From positions 1 to 64,000 of the forward strand of contig JAALGZ010000054.1 of the NCBI GenBank assembly GCA_015227615.1: 64,000 bases of DNA, given 5' to 3'. The DNA is from Labyrinthula sp. Ha (lineage: Eukaryota; Sar; Bigyra; Labyrinthulida; Labyrinthulaceae). The notes under the pieces are model-generated. The model saw only the letters and a list, made by a program, of their open reading frames with translations, was not told the origin of the DNA and did not search any database. The number at the start of each line of letters is the position of its first letter. Position 1 is the stretch's first letter. Shown piece by piece: positions 24,632-37,100 of this stretch. The position numbers were made by a program, and so were the translations under genes.

Positions 24632-26371
24632 ATGAAAAGAAAATCTTATGCGAATTTGGATCCATTTCAAACCCAATTGACTTCGGCAACAAAAAGTAGA
24701 CGAGCAGCATTTGATGATGCACTTTATTCTGTTCGTGAGTTTCTACGAAGCAAGAACTTTAGGGACTTGAAACAACTAGACGTCCCTACGGGAAAAGGTG
24801 TGACCGACATGTTGTGGTTTATATTTGATCAACTTCTTCCTGGTATAGTCGCTAGAAAACAGCAAAAAAACGCTTTACATGATGTTATAAGTGAATTTTC
24901 TATCGAGCCGAAGCCAACAAGGATGCAACTGGGTGCAGCTAGTGCAAAGCAAAATTTCAGGAAGATTGTTGCTTACATGGCAAATTTATGTCGACTAGTC
25001 AAACGAAAAGAAAAGTTAAAGCCTCATAGAAAGACGTCGGATGTAGATTCAGGGTTTGAAAAGGATCAGATTCAGGCCTGCCTCTATCGTGAAAGTATAA
25101 GGGAAGGTGGAAATGTTCAAAAGGTTCTAACCAAATGGACATTGAAAAGCCATAGGGTGAAAGAAGAAGTTGAAAAGGCGATTATAATGAAAAATAAGGA
25201 ACTAGAAAGTGCCGAGACGAAATTGAAACAACTCATAGAAAAAAATAAGTCACCTGATATCCTAAAGGCTGAAATTATTAAAATTGCGGAAAAGAAGAAA
25301 GAATACGAATTAATCCATAAGAAAGGTTTATTGAGCCTGGTTAAAGTAGAGGAGCAAATTGATCAAGTAAAGCAGCAGGAACAGAAGCTTAAGGAGGAAA
25401 TGGAGGATATTCGACGTGAAATTGAGAAAGACAGGAAGAGGGTGAAAGAACAAAAAAACTATTCACGCGAAGAAATACAAGAAATGAGCTCAAATAATGA
25501 AAAAGTATTAACAGTAAAGGTTGCAGAAATGTTGGAGGATAATGATCGCTTTGATAACAACCTGGAACAGAAGGCTCTTGAATTGTCAAGTGAAGCCGAA
25601 GAATGTGTACGCGGAATTAAACTTATCCGACAAAAGATTCAAGAATTACACATACCGAAAAAGAAACAATATAGTCAGTTTTCTTTAAAAGAGACTAATG
25701 GTTTCGTAGACTTTGTGAACTTGCGAAAAAGTTTTGAGGACAGAAAATCTTTGTTTGCAAGGTTTAAAACCCTATTGTTGCAACTAGACAGACCCCGGGA
25801 GATTTTTCTTCCTTGGGAGAAGCGTCTAAAGAAAGCGTTGAACAACTATATAAGCGAGTTGGAGAACGAATGTCTGGAATGTAAATTAGAGAAATCTAAA
25901 CTATTCAATGTGGATAGCCCTAATAGATCTAAGCTTGATAAGTTGACTAAGGAGGTAGAACGCACTGAAGGGCAGTTAAAGGAAGTTTGCGAAGACTATA
26001 GCAACAAAAAGGTCATATCAAGAAGCTTGGATAAAGATATAGAAACAAAGACGATGGATCAGCGAAATCTCCTAAAGAAAGATCGGCAAACTCTGGCCAT
26101 GAAAAAGAGTATGTTAGGTAGCACTGAGGAAGCTCTGTTAACTGCGCATAGAAAAAAAGAAGAAGTAATAGTAAATGGGGAGAAACTCTTAAGGGAACAG
26201 GTAGAAGAATTGAATGTGCTTGATAGAGAGATGGAAATGGTAATGGAGAAGGCATCCAGGAATTTTGAAAGTGCTTGCACCCACCTGATGAAGAAAATGG
26301 ATGATATGCTTGATTACAGGAAACTAGACTCGAAATGCATTGGGCAGATGTGCAAGCTACCAGAAATGTAA
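24632..26371 (+). CDS. NDC80: NDC80/HEC1-like kinetochore protein
   Basis: 579 aa, single exon. Residues about 26-123 fit the calponin-homology head of NDC80: a helix with FLRSKNF, the PTGKG segment (52-56) that corresponds to the conserved PTxKdF, then MLWFIFDQLLPGI, and a final hydrophobic helix before residue 124. The rest, about 170-560, is long charged heptad-rich coiled coil. NDC80 pairs with NUF2 and holds kinetochores to microtubules. Length is slightly below the usual ~640 aa. The family assignment rests on the pattern of the head plus coiled-coil architecture, not on strong identity; another CH/coiled-coil cytoskeletal protein is possible. The stop codon is 19 nt from the stop of the convergent gene on the other strand. 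The presence of a CenH3 gene 28 kb away with a shared upstream motif supports a kinetochore role. Confidence 0.62.
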   Translation: MKRKSYANLDPFQTQLTSATKSRRAAFDDALYSVREFLRSKNFRDLKQLDVPTGKGVTDMLWFIFDQLLPGIVARKQQKNALHDVISEFSIEPKPTRMQLGAASAKQNFRKIVAYMANLCRLVKRKEKLKPHRKTSDVDSGFEKDQIQACLYRESIREGGNVQKVLTKWTLKSHRVKEEVEKAIIMKNKELESAETKLKQLIEKNKSPDILKAEIIKIAEKKKEYELIHKKGLLSLVKVEEQIDQVKQQEQKLKEEMEDIRREIEKDRKRVKEQKNYSREEIQEMSSNNEKVLTVKVAEMLEDNDRFDNNLEQKALELSSEAEECVRGIKLIRQKIQELHIPKKKQYSQFSLKETNGFVDFVNLRKSFEDRKSLFARFKTLLLQLDRPREIFLPWEKRLKKALNNYISELENECLECKLEKSKLFNVDSPNRSKLDKLTKEVERTEGQLKEVCEDYSNKKVISRSLDKDIETKTMDQRNLLKKDRQTLAMKKSMLGSTEEALLTAHRKKEEVIVNGEKLLREQVEELNVLDREMEMVMEKASRNFESACTHLMKKMDDMLDYRKLDSKCIGQMCKLPEM

Positions 26372-26390
26372 GATAATTTGTAGGGATGCG

Positions 26391-29300
26391 CTAAACCAGT
26401 TGTCGCATTATAGGTTGAAGCTTTTTCGTAAGCCGCCTTGAGATCTTTCTTTGTGCTATATCTACTTCCAGTCTCATTCGAGAGGGAAAGTCGTGTACTG
26501 GAGTTGCAAGAACAGTTTTTCGCCGTTTCTTTAGCTTCATCAGTACACAATGTTGGCAAGAAAAGGAAAGCAACCAAATAAGCATACCATGTTTGAACTC
26601 AGTAGTCAAATTTTGAATTGCTTGGCACATAGAAGCTTGGTCATGGGTACTTAAACTCAGAAAAGCTCCAAACTCCTTTAACCCTGGTGTGGAGGCACAA
26701 TGTTTAGAGAGCTGGTACCAACATTTTTCTACGTCACATTGGTTGGGTTGACATTCCTTGACGCCAAGTAGATCTAATGTTTCTGTTAAAGCATCAGTTA
26801 AGTCGTTTAAAAGGCTGGTTTCAAGAGTGAGATAGGTTCTCAGAATATTACTGTACTGATCTTCTTTCCTCATTTCCTGCCGATTTAATAGTCGGTACCG
26901 TTTAATGTCTTTCTTATTTCGATTTAATCGGATTATACATAATTTTTTCTTTCTCCAGAGTCGATGGTACCTTATAAAAGAAGTAAGCAATAGCCTTTTC
27001 ATTTTTCTTTCTTTGAACTTTCTTAACATCTCCGGGTGAATATGTAACGAGTTCTTCATATGCAAAAGTCTACTTAATCTCAAGCATTCCTCTAGAAATT
27101 TTTTCTCGGAAACTTGAAGCAAGTATTTCGTCTTCTTCTCATTTGTTTTAACTATTTTATTCAGTGCTATAGATCTTATTTCTATTTTAATAAAGAACAT
27201 GTATTTCTGTTGAAATATTGAGGATAAACTAATTCCAGAGCCTTTCATTATCAAGCTGCACAATATTAATCTTTCTTCAACAGACCTCATAATTAAGGTA
27301 TTATCTTCAATCCTGTTTGTTAAGCACGAAAAAAACTTTCTCATCAAAGTTACAGAAAAGTTAGAACTTGGAATGCAAAAGGTTTTCTTCATCATTGAAA
27401 AAGTAATAAAAAATCCGCACAAATTCTGTTTAGATGATTTTTGTTGAAATAATCTATTCCTTTCTTCACACATCCTCAATTTTTTACTATTTTCCATAAA
27501 AAGAAAACTTAACTGGCTTTCTATCTTAAAAATGCATTGTTTCGGACACCTGAAATTATAATAATTATATCTTTTCCTCAAAATCAGTTTTCTTTTTCTT
27601 TGTTTCACACACTTAATAAAACAACTTTCCTTTCTTTCAGATTTCATGATGTATCTTATCAAAATTTGGTTACAGATCCCGAATAAAATTTCTATATTTC
27701 CAAAAGATGTTTCTATCTGCTTAACAAATACGAATCTATTACTAATTGGTATTGAAGTAGGAGGAAAAGTTTGTAACGTACCATTTCGGACATCTAAGCA
27801 AAAAAGCACTGTATACCAAAAAAATTGTTTTCTCCAGCAATGGGAAGAGCAAATGGCTTCAAACTTTTGGTCTTGATATTGATTTACAAGATTTACCAAA
27901 CTTGTCGCGTGATCCAGTGAGATCTGAAGTTTGTATTTTATTTCAGTAAAAAAATTTGCAGAGATGAGAAAGTTCAAATGTCTATTTACATAAATTGAAA
28001 TAAAACAAAACAAACTTGAGACTATAAATGGGAAGTGGAAAAGAAAAGTGTAATCAGAAAAAGAACTTTGTCTTAATCTAAAATAACAAAACATGGGCTT
28101 AACTTTTCTTTTTTCTGTAGAGTGCGGAGAAAACTGTTTATTATTCATTGGATATTTTATTGTTGGTAATCGCCTTTCCTCTTGAAAAACTTTTTTACCT
28201 AAACTATTAAAAATAAACTGATCCAGTATTATTTTAATACAATCTTCAGTGATAATGAATCTTTTGAATTGAATCTTGATATAATTTTTCTTTATTCTTG
28301 AAGTTTCTGTATTTTTAAAAGAACTCAACAAATCTGCTAATGTGATAAAAATGAAAGTTTTATTTACACGAGTTTGCAAAAAATCATTACTGTGCATTAT
28401 AGAGAGTACTTTTTTTTGAAACCTTTCTACCATTCTAACATTGAATAAGGCAATTAAATGTTGTACATTTACGTCTGAATAGCATGATTCTTTATTAGAT
28501 TCTATTTCAATATGTAAAACAGAATAATAAAAATTGAATCTTAGCTTTAGGTGAATTTTTAATTCAGTATGAAATGCACAACAAGGAAAATTTATCTCCT
28601 TTTTTTCAAATAAAAGTACAAATAAATTTTTTCGCCAGATTGAAAAAACTATAGATCTCCTGAGAAAACTTATATCAGAGCTGTTTTCAAAAAACTTTGT
28701 TTTTGTTTGTTTATATCTTGAAATCTTTTTACTTTTTTTTTTGGAGAAAACTTTATTTATTTTTTCTATTCCAACCTTTCTTAAGAAAAAGTTTCTACGC
28801 TCTAGAAATAAGTATTTCTCTCTTATCCTGTTTTTAATCTCCTGATGAATAACTTTTTTTTTCTTTAAGATACTTTTTCTATTGATCTCTAGTTTATTAA
28901 GTTTACAGTTAATCTCTTTTTTCTCTTCAACAAGTAGAAAAAGTTTTCTCTTGAATACAGATCTCTTTTCTAAAAACTTCGGAGAGTTAACTTCATTATA
29001 ACGCTTTCTTGTTAAATATCTTATGTATTCTTTAGAAGTTCCTTTTCTTATTTGAATCACTTCTAAAGTTGAAGAAAATTGATTCTTTATTGAATTCTCT
29101 ATTTCAATGAGATTAATGCTTTCATTGAGTTTACAAAGTTTTTTCAGGCAAACTAAACTTAGAGTAACAAATAATAAATTTCTCTTAGTTTCTTTTAATT
29201 CTATTACATTTTCTTTCTTTTTTTGTTTTAGTTTCTTTTGATTAGCTTTAAGACATATTTCATAATTACGTAATAGTTCATTTATTTTTGTAACAAAAGT

Positions 29301-30877
29301 TATCCAATTCTTGCTATTTGTAGAATATTTTTCATAATGTTTTTTTAATTTTGCAAAATAGTTACTTTTTTTAGTTTCGCTTACAAATAATTCTCTCTTC
29401 ATACGAAAAATATTTTCACCTTCTTTGTTTAATATTTCTATACTATACATTTTTCGGAATCGCTTATTATAAAATTGATAAAAATATTTATCTTTTTCAA
29501 GTATATTTTTACTCACACAAACAAAAACTTTACCCTTTCCAAACTTAATAATAGCATATTTAAAAATTTTACTGAGCTCTAAAATATTACTTGAAAAACT
29601 CTTAGAAACCAACTCATTCGACAATTTGAAAGAAATATTTCTTCTTTCGGATTTCAATTCGTTTTGCTCTCGTTTTTGATCGTACAAGCATAACTTTAGT
29701 TTTAATGACCGAAAAACACGGTAAAAGCATTGCAAAATTTGTACTGAAATGATTTTTTTCTTAAGTTCATCAACTTTTTCTTGTGCGCGTAAGATGTGCA
29801 TGTCTATTGATTTACCTTTAGAGTAATTGCTGATTGCGAAAAGAATTAATGCTTCCATGATATCAATTCTCATCAAGAACCCTTTGTTTAATTCCGTTTC
29901 GAAAAGCTTAATGAGCAATTGTTGCTCAATTGCATCTTTCTTCGACTAAAGTTAAAAATGAGGGTAATCATACTTTGGCTCTCATTTTCTCTTCAGTTAA
30001 TGCCTTTTTCTGTTCTTTTCCTTGAACCTGAAAATCCTTGTACCATGAACATTGTTCCCTGGATTCGTTTTTCTTTGTGGATTCAATTTGACAACTAGAT
30101 GACCACGATCTTCCTTGAAAAGTATAGCTTAAGTCTAGAGCAAATTTCTCGTAGTCTTCCATTTGAATGGACTTAAGCTCATTTTGCTTGTAATGAACGT
30201 ATTCTTTCAAAATTGACCTCCAGTTGAGCAAGTCACTAGGTCTCTTTAAAACTGGAAGGGAAGAAGAAGAATGACAGACCTTTAGGTTTGATGGTGTGGT
30301 TACCTCCTGTTCAGCCATGGGAGTTTTTCTGCGAGGAAAACTCTTGACGCTAACATTTTCATTATTTGGATCTTTCAGTACTTCTTCTTCTTTGAGCTTC
30401 TGGGAAATCCAAGATATATTTTCTCTCTCTTGGAGATTGGTTTTGACTATATCAAGGTTTCTGCTCATTAAAACCTTCCACTGATTCGAGCTTGTATTAA
30501 TTTCCTCTTTTAATTTTGCTACTCTGGAGCTAGGTTCAAGATCTAAAAAATGTTTTGTTAAGAATATTTTTTTATCTTCCATGTCCTTAGATTTTTTACT
30601 TAGAACTAACCAGCGTTCTAAACATGAAACAAAAAAATTCAATACCCCTTAATGCTTGCAAGACATTTTCCTGTCTTTTCTTCTCATTAAGGGAGACACT
30701 AGATGATTGTTTTCTTTTCTGCTCAACTTGAATTTCTAATTCCTTGCGTATTTGGTGTTCAGCTGTTTTAGTTTTCTTGATTCTAAATCTCAAGTGCTTT
30801 ATTTCTTGTAGGAGTAGAATTTTTAAGTCAAGTGAAGAACACTGATGTCTCGGGAATGATATTTCATATTTGTCCAT
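26391..30877 (-). CDS. Unrecognised 1476-aa basic, coiled-coil-rich protein, three exons
   Basis: Three frames join through two 28-nt GT-AG introns: exon 1 30877-30646, exon 2 30617-29974, exon 3 29945-26391. Both junctions restore frame exactly and the exon sum (4431 nt) is divisible by 3. The N-terminal ~350 residues are charged and helical. At the start of exon 3 there is a stretch with FLMRIDIMEALILFAISNY, which resembles a motif I associate with large axonemal/cytoskeletal proteins of protists, followed by an IQ-like element (VQILQCFYRVFRSLK). The following ~900 residues are extremely rich in Lys, Arg, Phe and Ile, and the last ~150 become more ordinary, with several Cys. No enzyme domain is seen. 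A flagellar or cytoskeletal role is a guess. A frame of 3.5 kb in AT-rich DNA cannot be chance, so the gene is real. Its stop is 19 nt from that of the NDC80-like gene. Confidence 0.8.
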
Positions 30878-31732
30878 TCTTTTCTAAGATTAGGCGCATT
30901 TTAACGTTTTATTGGTAATAGTGTTTTATGAGAAAAAGCTTAATGGTTTATAACTATGATATGACTAGTAACTCATAATTTCCTCTAAATACTTAGAAAA
31001 CACTTATGGTTGATGTTTATGGCTTGATATAAATATATGTAGTTTTTATCAAATGAGTAAACGTGAGACGGAATGATATCTACATTGACTTTAGAGGTAT
31101 AGGCGTAAAGATGAAATGGGGCAGGTATAAAAAAGAGGGTTGGTGTTAGAACAACCTATTATGGATTAATTATGGATGTCTAACCTGTATAGATCATAAT
31201 TTATTAAGTTGACTGTGATTCGAGTTCCATAGAGTGATCAAGAGGATAATGGTAAGGAAGTGGAATGTTGTTCAGGATTAAAGTGCGAAAAGCCCTTGAA
31301 CTAGAGTATTTGTCATATTTATCAAATGAGTCTCAAAATATGCTCAGTTTTGAATTTAGAATACTATGATTTCTAGCACAACCACTAAAAATTCTTTTAG
31401 CTCTATTATAAAATATTTTATATATCATGAAGATATCAAAGTAAACCTGTACCTAAAATAAAATACTTTCTTAATTAGAAAGTAAAAGCTTTTAAATCAC
31501 TTTTTTTACAAAGAAGAACAACTAAGGTAAACATGTCTTATTAGAACATGTCTCAAAAGAACGCAGTTTTAGAATGGCCGAAGAAGACAATATATGACAA
31601 TTTTAGCCAGACATTAGATTCAGCAATCCAAAGCAGAATACCAACACCTTGGAGGCAACTAAAACCAAAACTAACCAGAAACCCAGTACAAGGTCTTCCC
31701 ACTATTATATTTTATCTTAATTTCCTTTAATA
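30878..31732. other. Divergent intergenic region
   Basis: 855 nt between the start of the 1476-aa protein gene (-) and the G-alpha gene (+). It contains a 60-codon open frame at 31548-31730 ending just before the G-alpha ATG, which I read as leader sequence or an upstream ORF rather than a gene. No known promoter motif was recognised. Confidence 0.5.
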
Positions 31733-33030
31733 ATGGGAGTGAAGCTTATTAAAGCTGAGAAAAGAAGTGGTGCGTACAGTTTTCCCATTTTAGAACGTAA
31801 TTTAGTCCTGCTGGAGATACAGAAGAGGAGCAAGCTAGAAACTTTGAAGTTATGCAAACAAGCTTTGTGATTGGAAGAGCAGTTAAAATGTTACTTTATG
31901 GACGTATTTACCTTTGCTTTTTAAAGTTTAGCTGGAGAATGTGGAAAAACAACGATCCTAAGACGAGTTATGCTTGATCACGGTGAACGCGGGTGATTTC
32001 TTCCTAGCTTATTAGTTTCATAGCTCAATTCTTCAAAATCAGTTGCTAGAATTTCGGGGAAGAATTTTGTATAATGTTATCGAAGGAGCTGCGATGGTTC
32101 TAAATGCTCTAAAAACCATGTTCAAGGTCAAATTAGAAAGTAGATGTCTTATTTTTTATTATTGTACTCAGCTGAGTTCCGCGCTTATGGTGATCTAATC
32201 ATGGAAGTTGAACATTTTTACGCATCTGAAAAAAAGTCTGTTATTAATGCTGATTTAGAGCATGAAGGATTAATTGAGGCTATACAGCAGTTATACTATA
32301 ACAGTAAAGTGTTCAAGAAAGTTCTTACTCAAAGAACTGTTTTTTCTCTGTTTGAGACATGGAGCTACTTTGTTGAAAAACTTAAGGATTATCCAACTTG
32401 GGGTGGACCTGCTTGGAATCCTTCAACACAAGATCTGTTGCATTCTAGAGTTAGATCTACAGGGCACGCTTACTTCTTTTTCCAGGATGTTGAGCAAATG
32501 GGATACGAGCTAATTGACATCGGAGGGCAGCGAAATGAAAGGAGAAAATTTATGGCGCTTTTCAAAGGGATCGACGTCGTTTTATTTGTAGGCAGCATGT
32601 CAGACTATAATGAGAGGCTATATGAAGATGTGTCGGAAAATCGCTTGAGAGAAACATTTAATGTCTTCAAAGCGATGTTGAAGAGAGACGAGTTTAGTGA
32701 TAATTGGGTGATTATGTTTTTGAATAAATTTGACTTGTTTAAAGAAAAGTATCAACAGAAAAGGATTCCAATTGAAAATAAGTACGGAACAAATAACCCA
32801 CCACCAAGTGTTGAGGATGATGATGAGGAGTGTAATTTGGCTCAGGCTTGGTTTAAAGAGAGTTTTCTTGAACTTGTTCCCGATGATAGGAGATCTAGAG
32901 TGAGTTTTTTCTGTGGTTTTATTTTTAGATTAAGATCTACGTCACCAGCGCGCTTGATGAGAAAGGAAATAATATTAATAGGGTGATGGACTACTGCAAG
33001 ACATTGATTATCGGGAATAACATCGGGTAA
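31733..33030 (+). CDS. Heterotrimeric G-protein alpha subunit, six exons
   Basis: Exons 31733-31773, 31806-31903, 31932-31992, 32024-32139, 32172-32899 and 32929-33030, separated by introns of 32, 28, 31, 32 and 29 nt, give a 381-aa protein; the coding sum of 1146 nt is divisible by 3. It begins MG, the N-myristoylation signal usual for these proteins. The P-loop (from residue 46) reads GPGECGKTT instead of the usual GAGESGKST; switch I has SRVRSTG including the arginine finger; switch II has DIGGQR at 221-226 with the catalytic Gln kept; NKFD at 290-293 recognises guanine; VTSALDE (from about 353) replaces the TCATDT motif. The C-terminus ends NNIG without the pertussis-toxin Cys. The protein should be GTP-binding and membrane-attached, coupling receptors to effectors. 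The Cys in the P-loop and Pro at its second position are unusual. An in-frame view without splicing would show only exon 5. Confidence 0.92.
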
Positions 33031-33146
33031 AATCTTGAGTAACCTTTATATTTCAGGGCGGAGAATTATTAATTTGCTGCTTGTTTTTGAACAATTGATT
33101 AAAGCATAAACTTATGTGTTCTCTCTATTTTGTTTACTGTTAAAGA

Positions 33147-34157
33147 ATGAAAATATGGTGCGAAATGAACAAGAGAGTGAAGTCTTTCAAAGTGAATTTA
33201 TCATTTTCTCCAAGCAATGATACCAAGGAAGAGGAAAGCACGCTTCTTACTTTCAACTCTACAGAAGCTTCACACCACAATATAAAATTAAAGAGATCCA
33301 AGTTTCAAATTGAAAGCTTTATAACGAAATCACAGTTTGAAAAATCACTTTCTTCACGACAAAATTTAACTGTGGGGAACAGAGGAAATTCCCTTCTTTT
33401 AGATAATCAGTTCTCTGATAGCCAGTTTTTCCTGGGGGTAGTGCTCAAGACTCAAACTACAGTAGAAGCGTTGCTTGAACTTAGCATTGGCCAAAGTCAA
33501 GACTGTTACCAGCAATATATTACAATGAGCAAGAAGTTAAACACCATCCATAAGTTAGAGCTAGAGTCTGAGTCTGTGAACATCTTCTTCTGCTTTGATC
33601 TTAGCTTCGAGATTTTCTACGTTGACGTAGTGGACCACTGCAGAATCTTAAACGCAATTAAACCAAAGCAGAAGGTTAACAGTATTGGAACTTTAAGTAA
33701 AAGATACAAAAGACATCTTGTGAGATTAAACTTGTCAAATCTGCACTTCAGTTCTCAGAAAAGTTTATATGCTTACATTGAAGTGCATTTCTCGTACAAT
33801 TCCATAAGAGGGTTAACTTCCAGCAATGAAAGGTCTATGACGTTTCATGTAACTTCAGGAAGGACAATGTTCTTTGAAACAATTCTAGTTATTCCCCAAG
33901 AGTCGTTAGAAGGAGTTTTTGAAATAGAGTGTAGACTATTCTCACCTTCGTTTTCCTTTGGATTATTTTCACCTGACAGCCTCCATAGTGCGGGGGTTTA
34001 TACTTCTCATCCGGTGAGCTCAAAAAAGTACCTGTGCCTACAAGATAAAATTCGTTTGTTTGCCCCGGCAGCAGACGGTGATGAAATCAGGTATAGTGGA
34101 AAACTGGATGTTCACATTTCTTGGCTTACTACGCATCTAATCTCTAAATTCTATTAG
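33147..34157 (+). CDS. Unrecognised 336-aa protein
   Basis: Single exon with a clear ATG, 116 nt after the G-alpha stop and 12 nt from the stop of the convergent URB1-like gene. No signal peptide or membrane span. The composition is mixed with alternating hydrophobic and polar residues in the second half (for example around LYAYIEVHFSYNS and KYLCLQDKIRLFAP), suggesting beta structure, possibly a C2-like sandwich, but no diagnostic motif is present. Being on the same strand and so close to G-alpha does not imply co-function in a eukaryote. Confidence 0.7.
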   Translation: MKIWCEMNKRVKSFKVNLSFSPSNDTKEEESTLLTFNSTEASHHNIKLKRSKFQIESFITKSQFEKSLSSRQNLTVGNRGNSLLLDNQFSDSQFFLGVVLKTQTTVEALLELSIGQSQDCYQQYITMSKKLNTIHKLELESESVNIFFCFDLSFEIFYVDVVDHCRILNAIKPKQKVNSIGTLSKRYKRHLVRLNLSNLHFSSQKSLYAYIEVHFSYNSIRGLTSSNERSMTFHVTSGRTMFFETILVIPQESLEGVFEIECRLFSPSFSFGLFSPDSLHSAGVYTSHPVSSKKYLCLQDKIRLFAPAADGDEIRYSGKLDVHISWLTTHLISKFY

Positions 34158-34169
34158 CCTAGTTAAAAC

Positions 34170-37100
34170 TTATGTCTCCACAGCTTCTAGAGACTTAACA
34201 ATATTATTCAGAGAACTAAATTCAGTGTTTTCGAACTCACCTGAGGAAAAGTGTATACTTTGGCGAACTAAGTTCAAGAGGTAATATTTGTTGTGACTAA
34301 GGAGCTCTTCGCTTAAATGAGTGGAATCTAGTAGCTCCTTCTCGAGAGCTTTCCAAAAATCTTCCCGTGATTTCAGCAAATCGGAGGAAGCTGAAAAAAA
34401 AACTGGCAGTTTGTTCAAATCACAAGACCTTTTCTTAATGAGTTGACTCAAAACTTTTCTGTACAACACCTTCTTTGGATCCTTTACTTGCGTGAATACA
34501 TGGCAAAAATACTCTGAATGAAGGTGAGATATTGTTTCTGCCCGTGATTTCAAACAACTTAAACGAAAGAACTGAAGACAAACAAGAACAGAAAGGAGCT
34601 CATTGGTAGGAGCTATTCTTTTTTTCTGTTCTAAAAAGCGGACCTTCCTGTTTATCTCTAACTGTTCAAAATATGCCTTTGTATAACTTTCAATGAGTGT
34701 AGTTAGAAGAGACAGCAACTGAAGTGCCTTTTCTGAATATTCGTTCTTGGCAAGTAATCTGAAACTAATCTCCACCAGGTTTAGTCTCAAACAAGATGTC
34801 AGAAAAGTCTTAATTACATTCTCACCTAATATATCTTTCTTCAAATAGTAATCATTACGAAAAAGAAATGTTAACACAAATTGCACTGCTATTGTAAAAA
34901 AACAAAGAAAGAAATCTTTGTTCAAAGCGGGATCGAGTTCAAATTGAGATTGGGCGAGGAGCAGAGAGAAGTCACTGCCATGAAAGCCTTTTGAAATTAG
35001 GTCAATGAAAAAGAAAATAACATCATTAGGCCGTTCAAGTGTTCGTATTTTTGGCTCAAACCCGAAAAGATTCTTTGACACATCAAATGAAGAGTCAAAC
35101 TGAGATATTAGTTCCCAAAGTTCAAATGCTTTAGTTTCATTTGAAAACAGACTATTCGTTTGTATTGCGCAAGACCTGGCAAATTGAACTTTAGCTTCAG
35201 GTAGTGCAATGAACTCGGAAAGTTTCTTTTTAGTTTTTTCATTGAATGCATTCAGTTTTCGAACCAAATAATAAAACGATGATAGAAAGTCTTTGTCCTC
35301 AAGCAACTCACTAAGTGAACCCACGAAAGGTACCAAACGTTTTAAGATGCCTGACATTGACTTGGCCTTGGTTTTCAAAAAGGTTTGAATTAGAAAGAAA
35401 TTCCTGCGCGTAGAGAAAATTTTCTCTGAGAGTTCTTCCAAATATGTTCTCTTGGTCTTTTTTGACAAAGCAAACTCGTTATCTAAGAAATATGGTTTGA
35501 GATCATCTATAGAAATAAAATTATTCCCCAAATCTAAGAGAATATTATTCAACAATTTCGATCTGATTTTAGCAGATGTCACATCTAAAATTTTACTTCG
35601 AAGTGAGACATTTTTCTTAAAAGCAAGAGTCAAGACTGGTTCAAACACAGGGGAAGTGAACAAGACAATTTTCGAGGGGTTGAGTTGAAACAGAATGTTC
35701 CCCATATCTTGTTTTATATCACCTTCAACCAGATCCAAGTTTTTCTCCAAGTACTGCTCTAATAGGGTGCTACAAAGGTCATCAATATTTTGTTGAAGTT
35801 CCAAAGTAGCACCACTAGTTTTATTGGTATAATGAGGCATTATTAAACATGAAAAATATTCAGTCCTGGAGTTAAGGTGTTTCCAAATGAAATTAGGTGG
35901 ACCATTTTGCACCATGCCAAACTTTGTGTAATTGACAGCTAAGAAGAGAGAAAGCTTAGTGCAAAGTTTATCCCAAGTGACTAAACTCTCTTTTGATAGA
36001 ATACGGCTATTATCAGAAAGATAATCTAAGAGAGTAATAATTCCATCTTTGTGGAAAACGAACTTTTTCTGCTTGAGCCAGGAAAATAAACTGAGAAAGG
36101 CTTTCCTCTCCTCATCATTACTCACGATTGTTCTAAGAGCATCTGCAAGGATAGAACATCCTTCAACTAGTTTTAGTTCAGCGAGGCGGTATAAAGCATA
36201 GTCATGAAGCAACTTTGGTTCCCCGATATAATCAATATTACCAACGGGCTCTTCATTAAGCTCAATATACATAGCTAACTGCATATAATCATTGTTCGCA
36301 ATTGTAACCTCAACATCGGGAATAACTTTTCTAGTTATCTTTTTAAAAAACAAGGTGTCTTTATTCTTGCACCCAATATTTTGCTTTAATTGAGAAAGCC
36401 TTTTCAAGTATTCAGTTTTTAGCTTTGCTTCTCTCTTACTGATAAGATCCAGGGGAGGAAAATTGTCCATTAAAACTTCATTCAATACTTTATTGAAATT
36501 CTTTTCAACTGCGCCTATTTTACGCCGATATTCCAAAAAAGCATCACAAATACTTGATTTCGTAGCCAGGTCTTTGGATATTTCTCGAAGGTTATTCAGA
36601 CTGATGTTAATAATCTTAAACTTTTCAGTATCAATATATAACCCAAACTTCAACACTTCAACTAGGTCGTCATCATTTACTACAGTGAAGTCTTGTGATC
36701 CAAGCCAGATGGAAACGCATATTGGGCTAATGACACAAATTTTCTTAAGCAGGGATAATGAACCTGAACTCTCAAGTGATATGTGTTTACTTATCTTGAA
36801 TAATATTTCATCTGTGCCTCTGGAGTCAACAATTTCCTCTATAACGGCTAGTGAGTTCTTGGATATATTTCTGTTTGTAGATTTTAATCCGTTAAGAAGT
36901 TGTTCTAGAATTTTAGGGAAAGAAAAAAAAGAAGCAACATGCTTTTGCTTTGTTTCCAAAGATATTGTAGATATAAACTTTTTCAAGAAGTAAAGAAGTT
37001 GGATAGTCTTCTTGTTTGTCAAAGATGATAAATTCAATAAAACTAACCCAAGAATAGAATGCTGTGGGCTCTTCATAATAATTCTAATTGGAAGTTTGTT

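Noticed and set aside
31548-31730. 60-codon frame ending just before the G-alpha start
   Set aside because: No homology, short, and its stop abuts the MG start of G-alpha; read as leader sequence.
32144-32986. Single-exon 280-aa G-alpha fragment
   Set aside because: Its first ~10 and last ~28 residues come from introns and wrong-frame exon 6; the spliced six-exon model recovers the P-loop and C-terminus.
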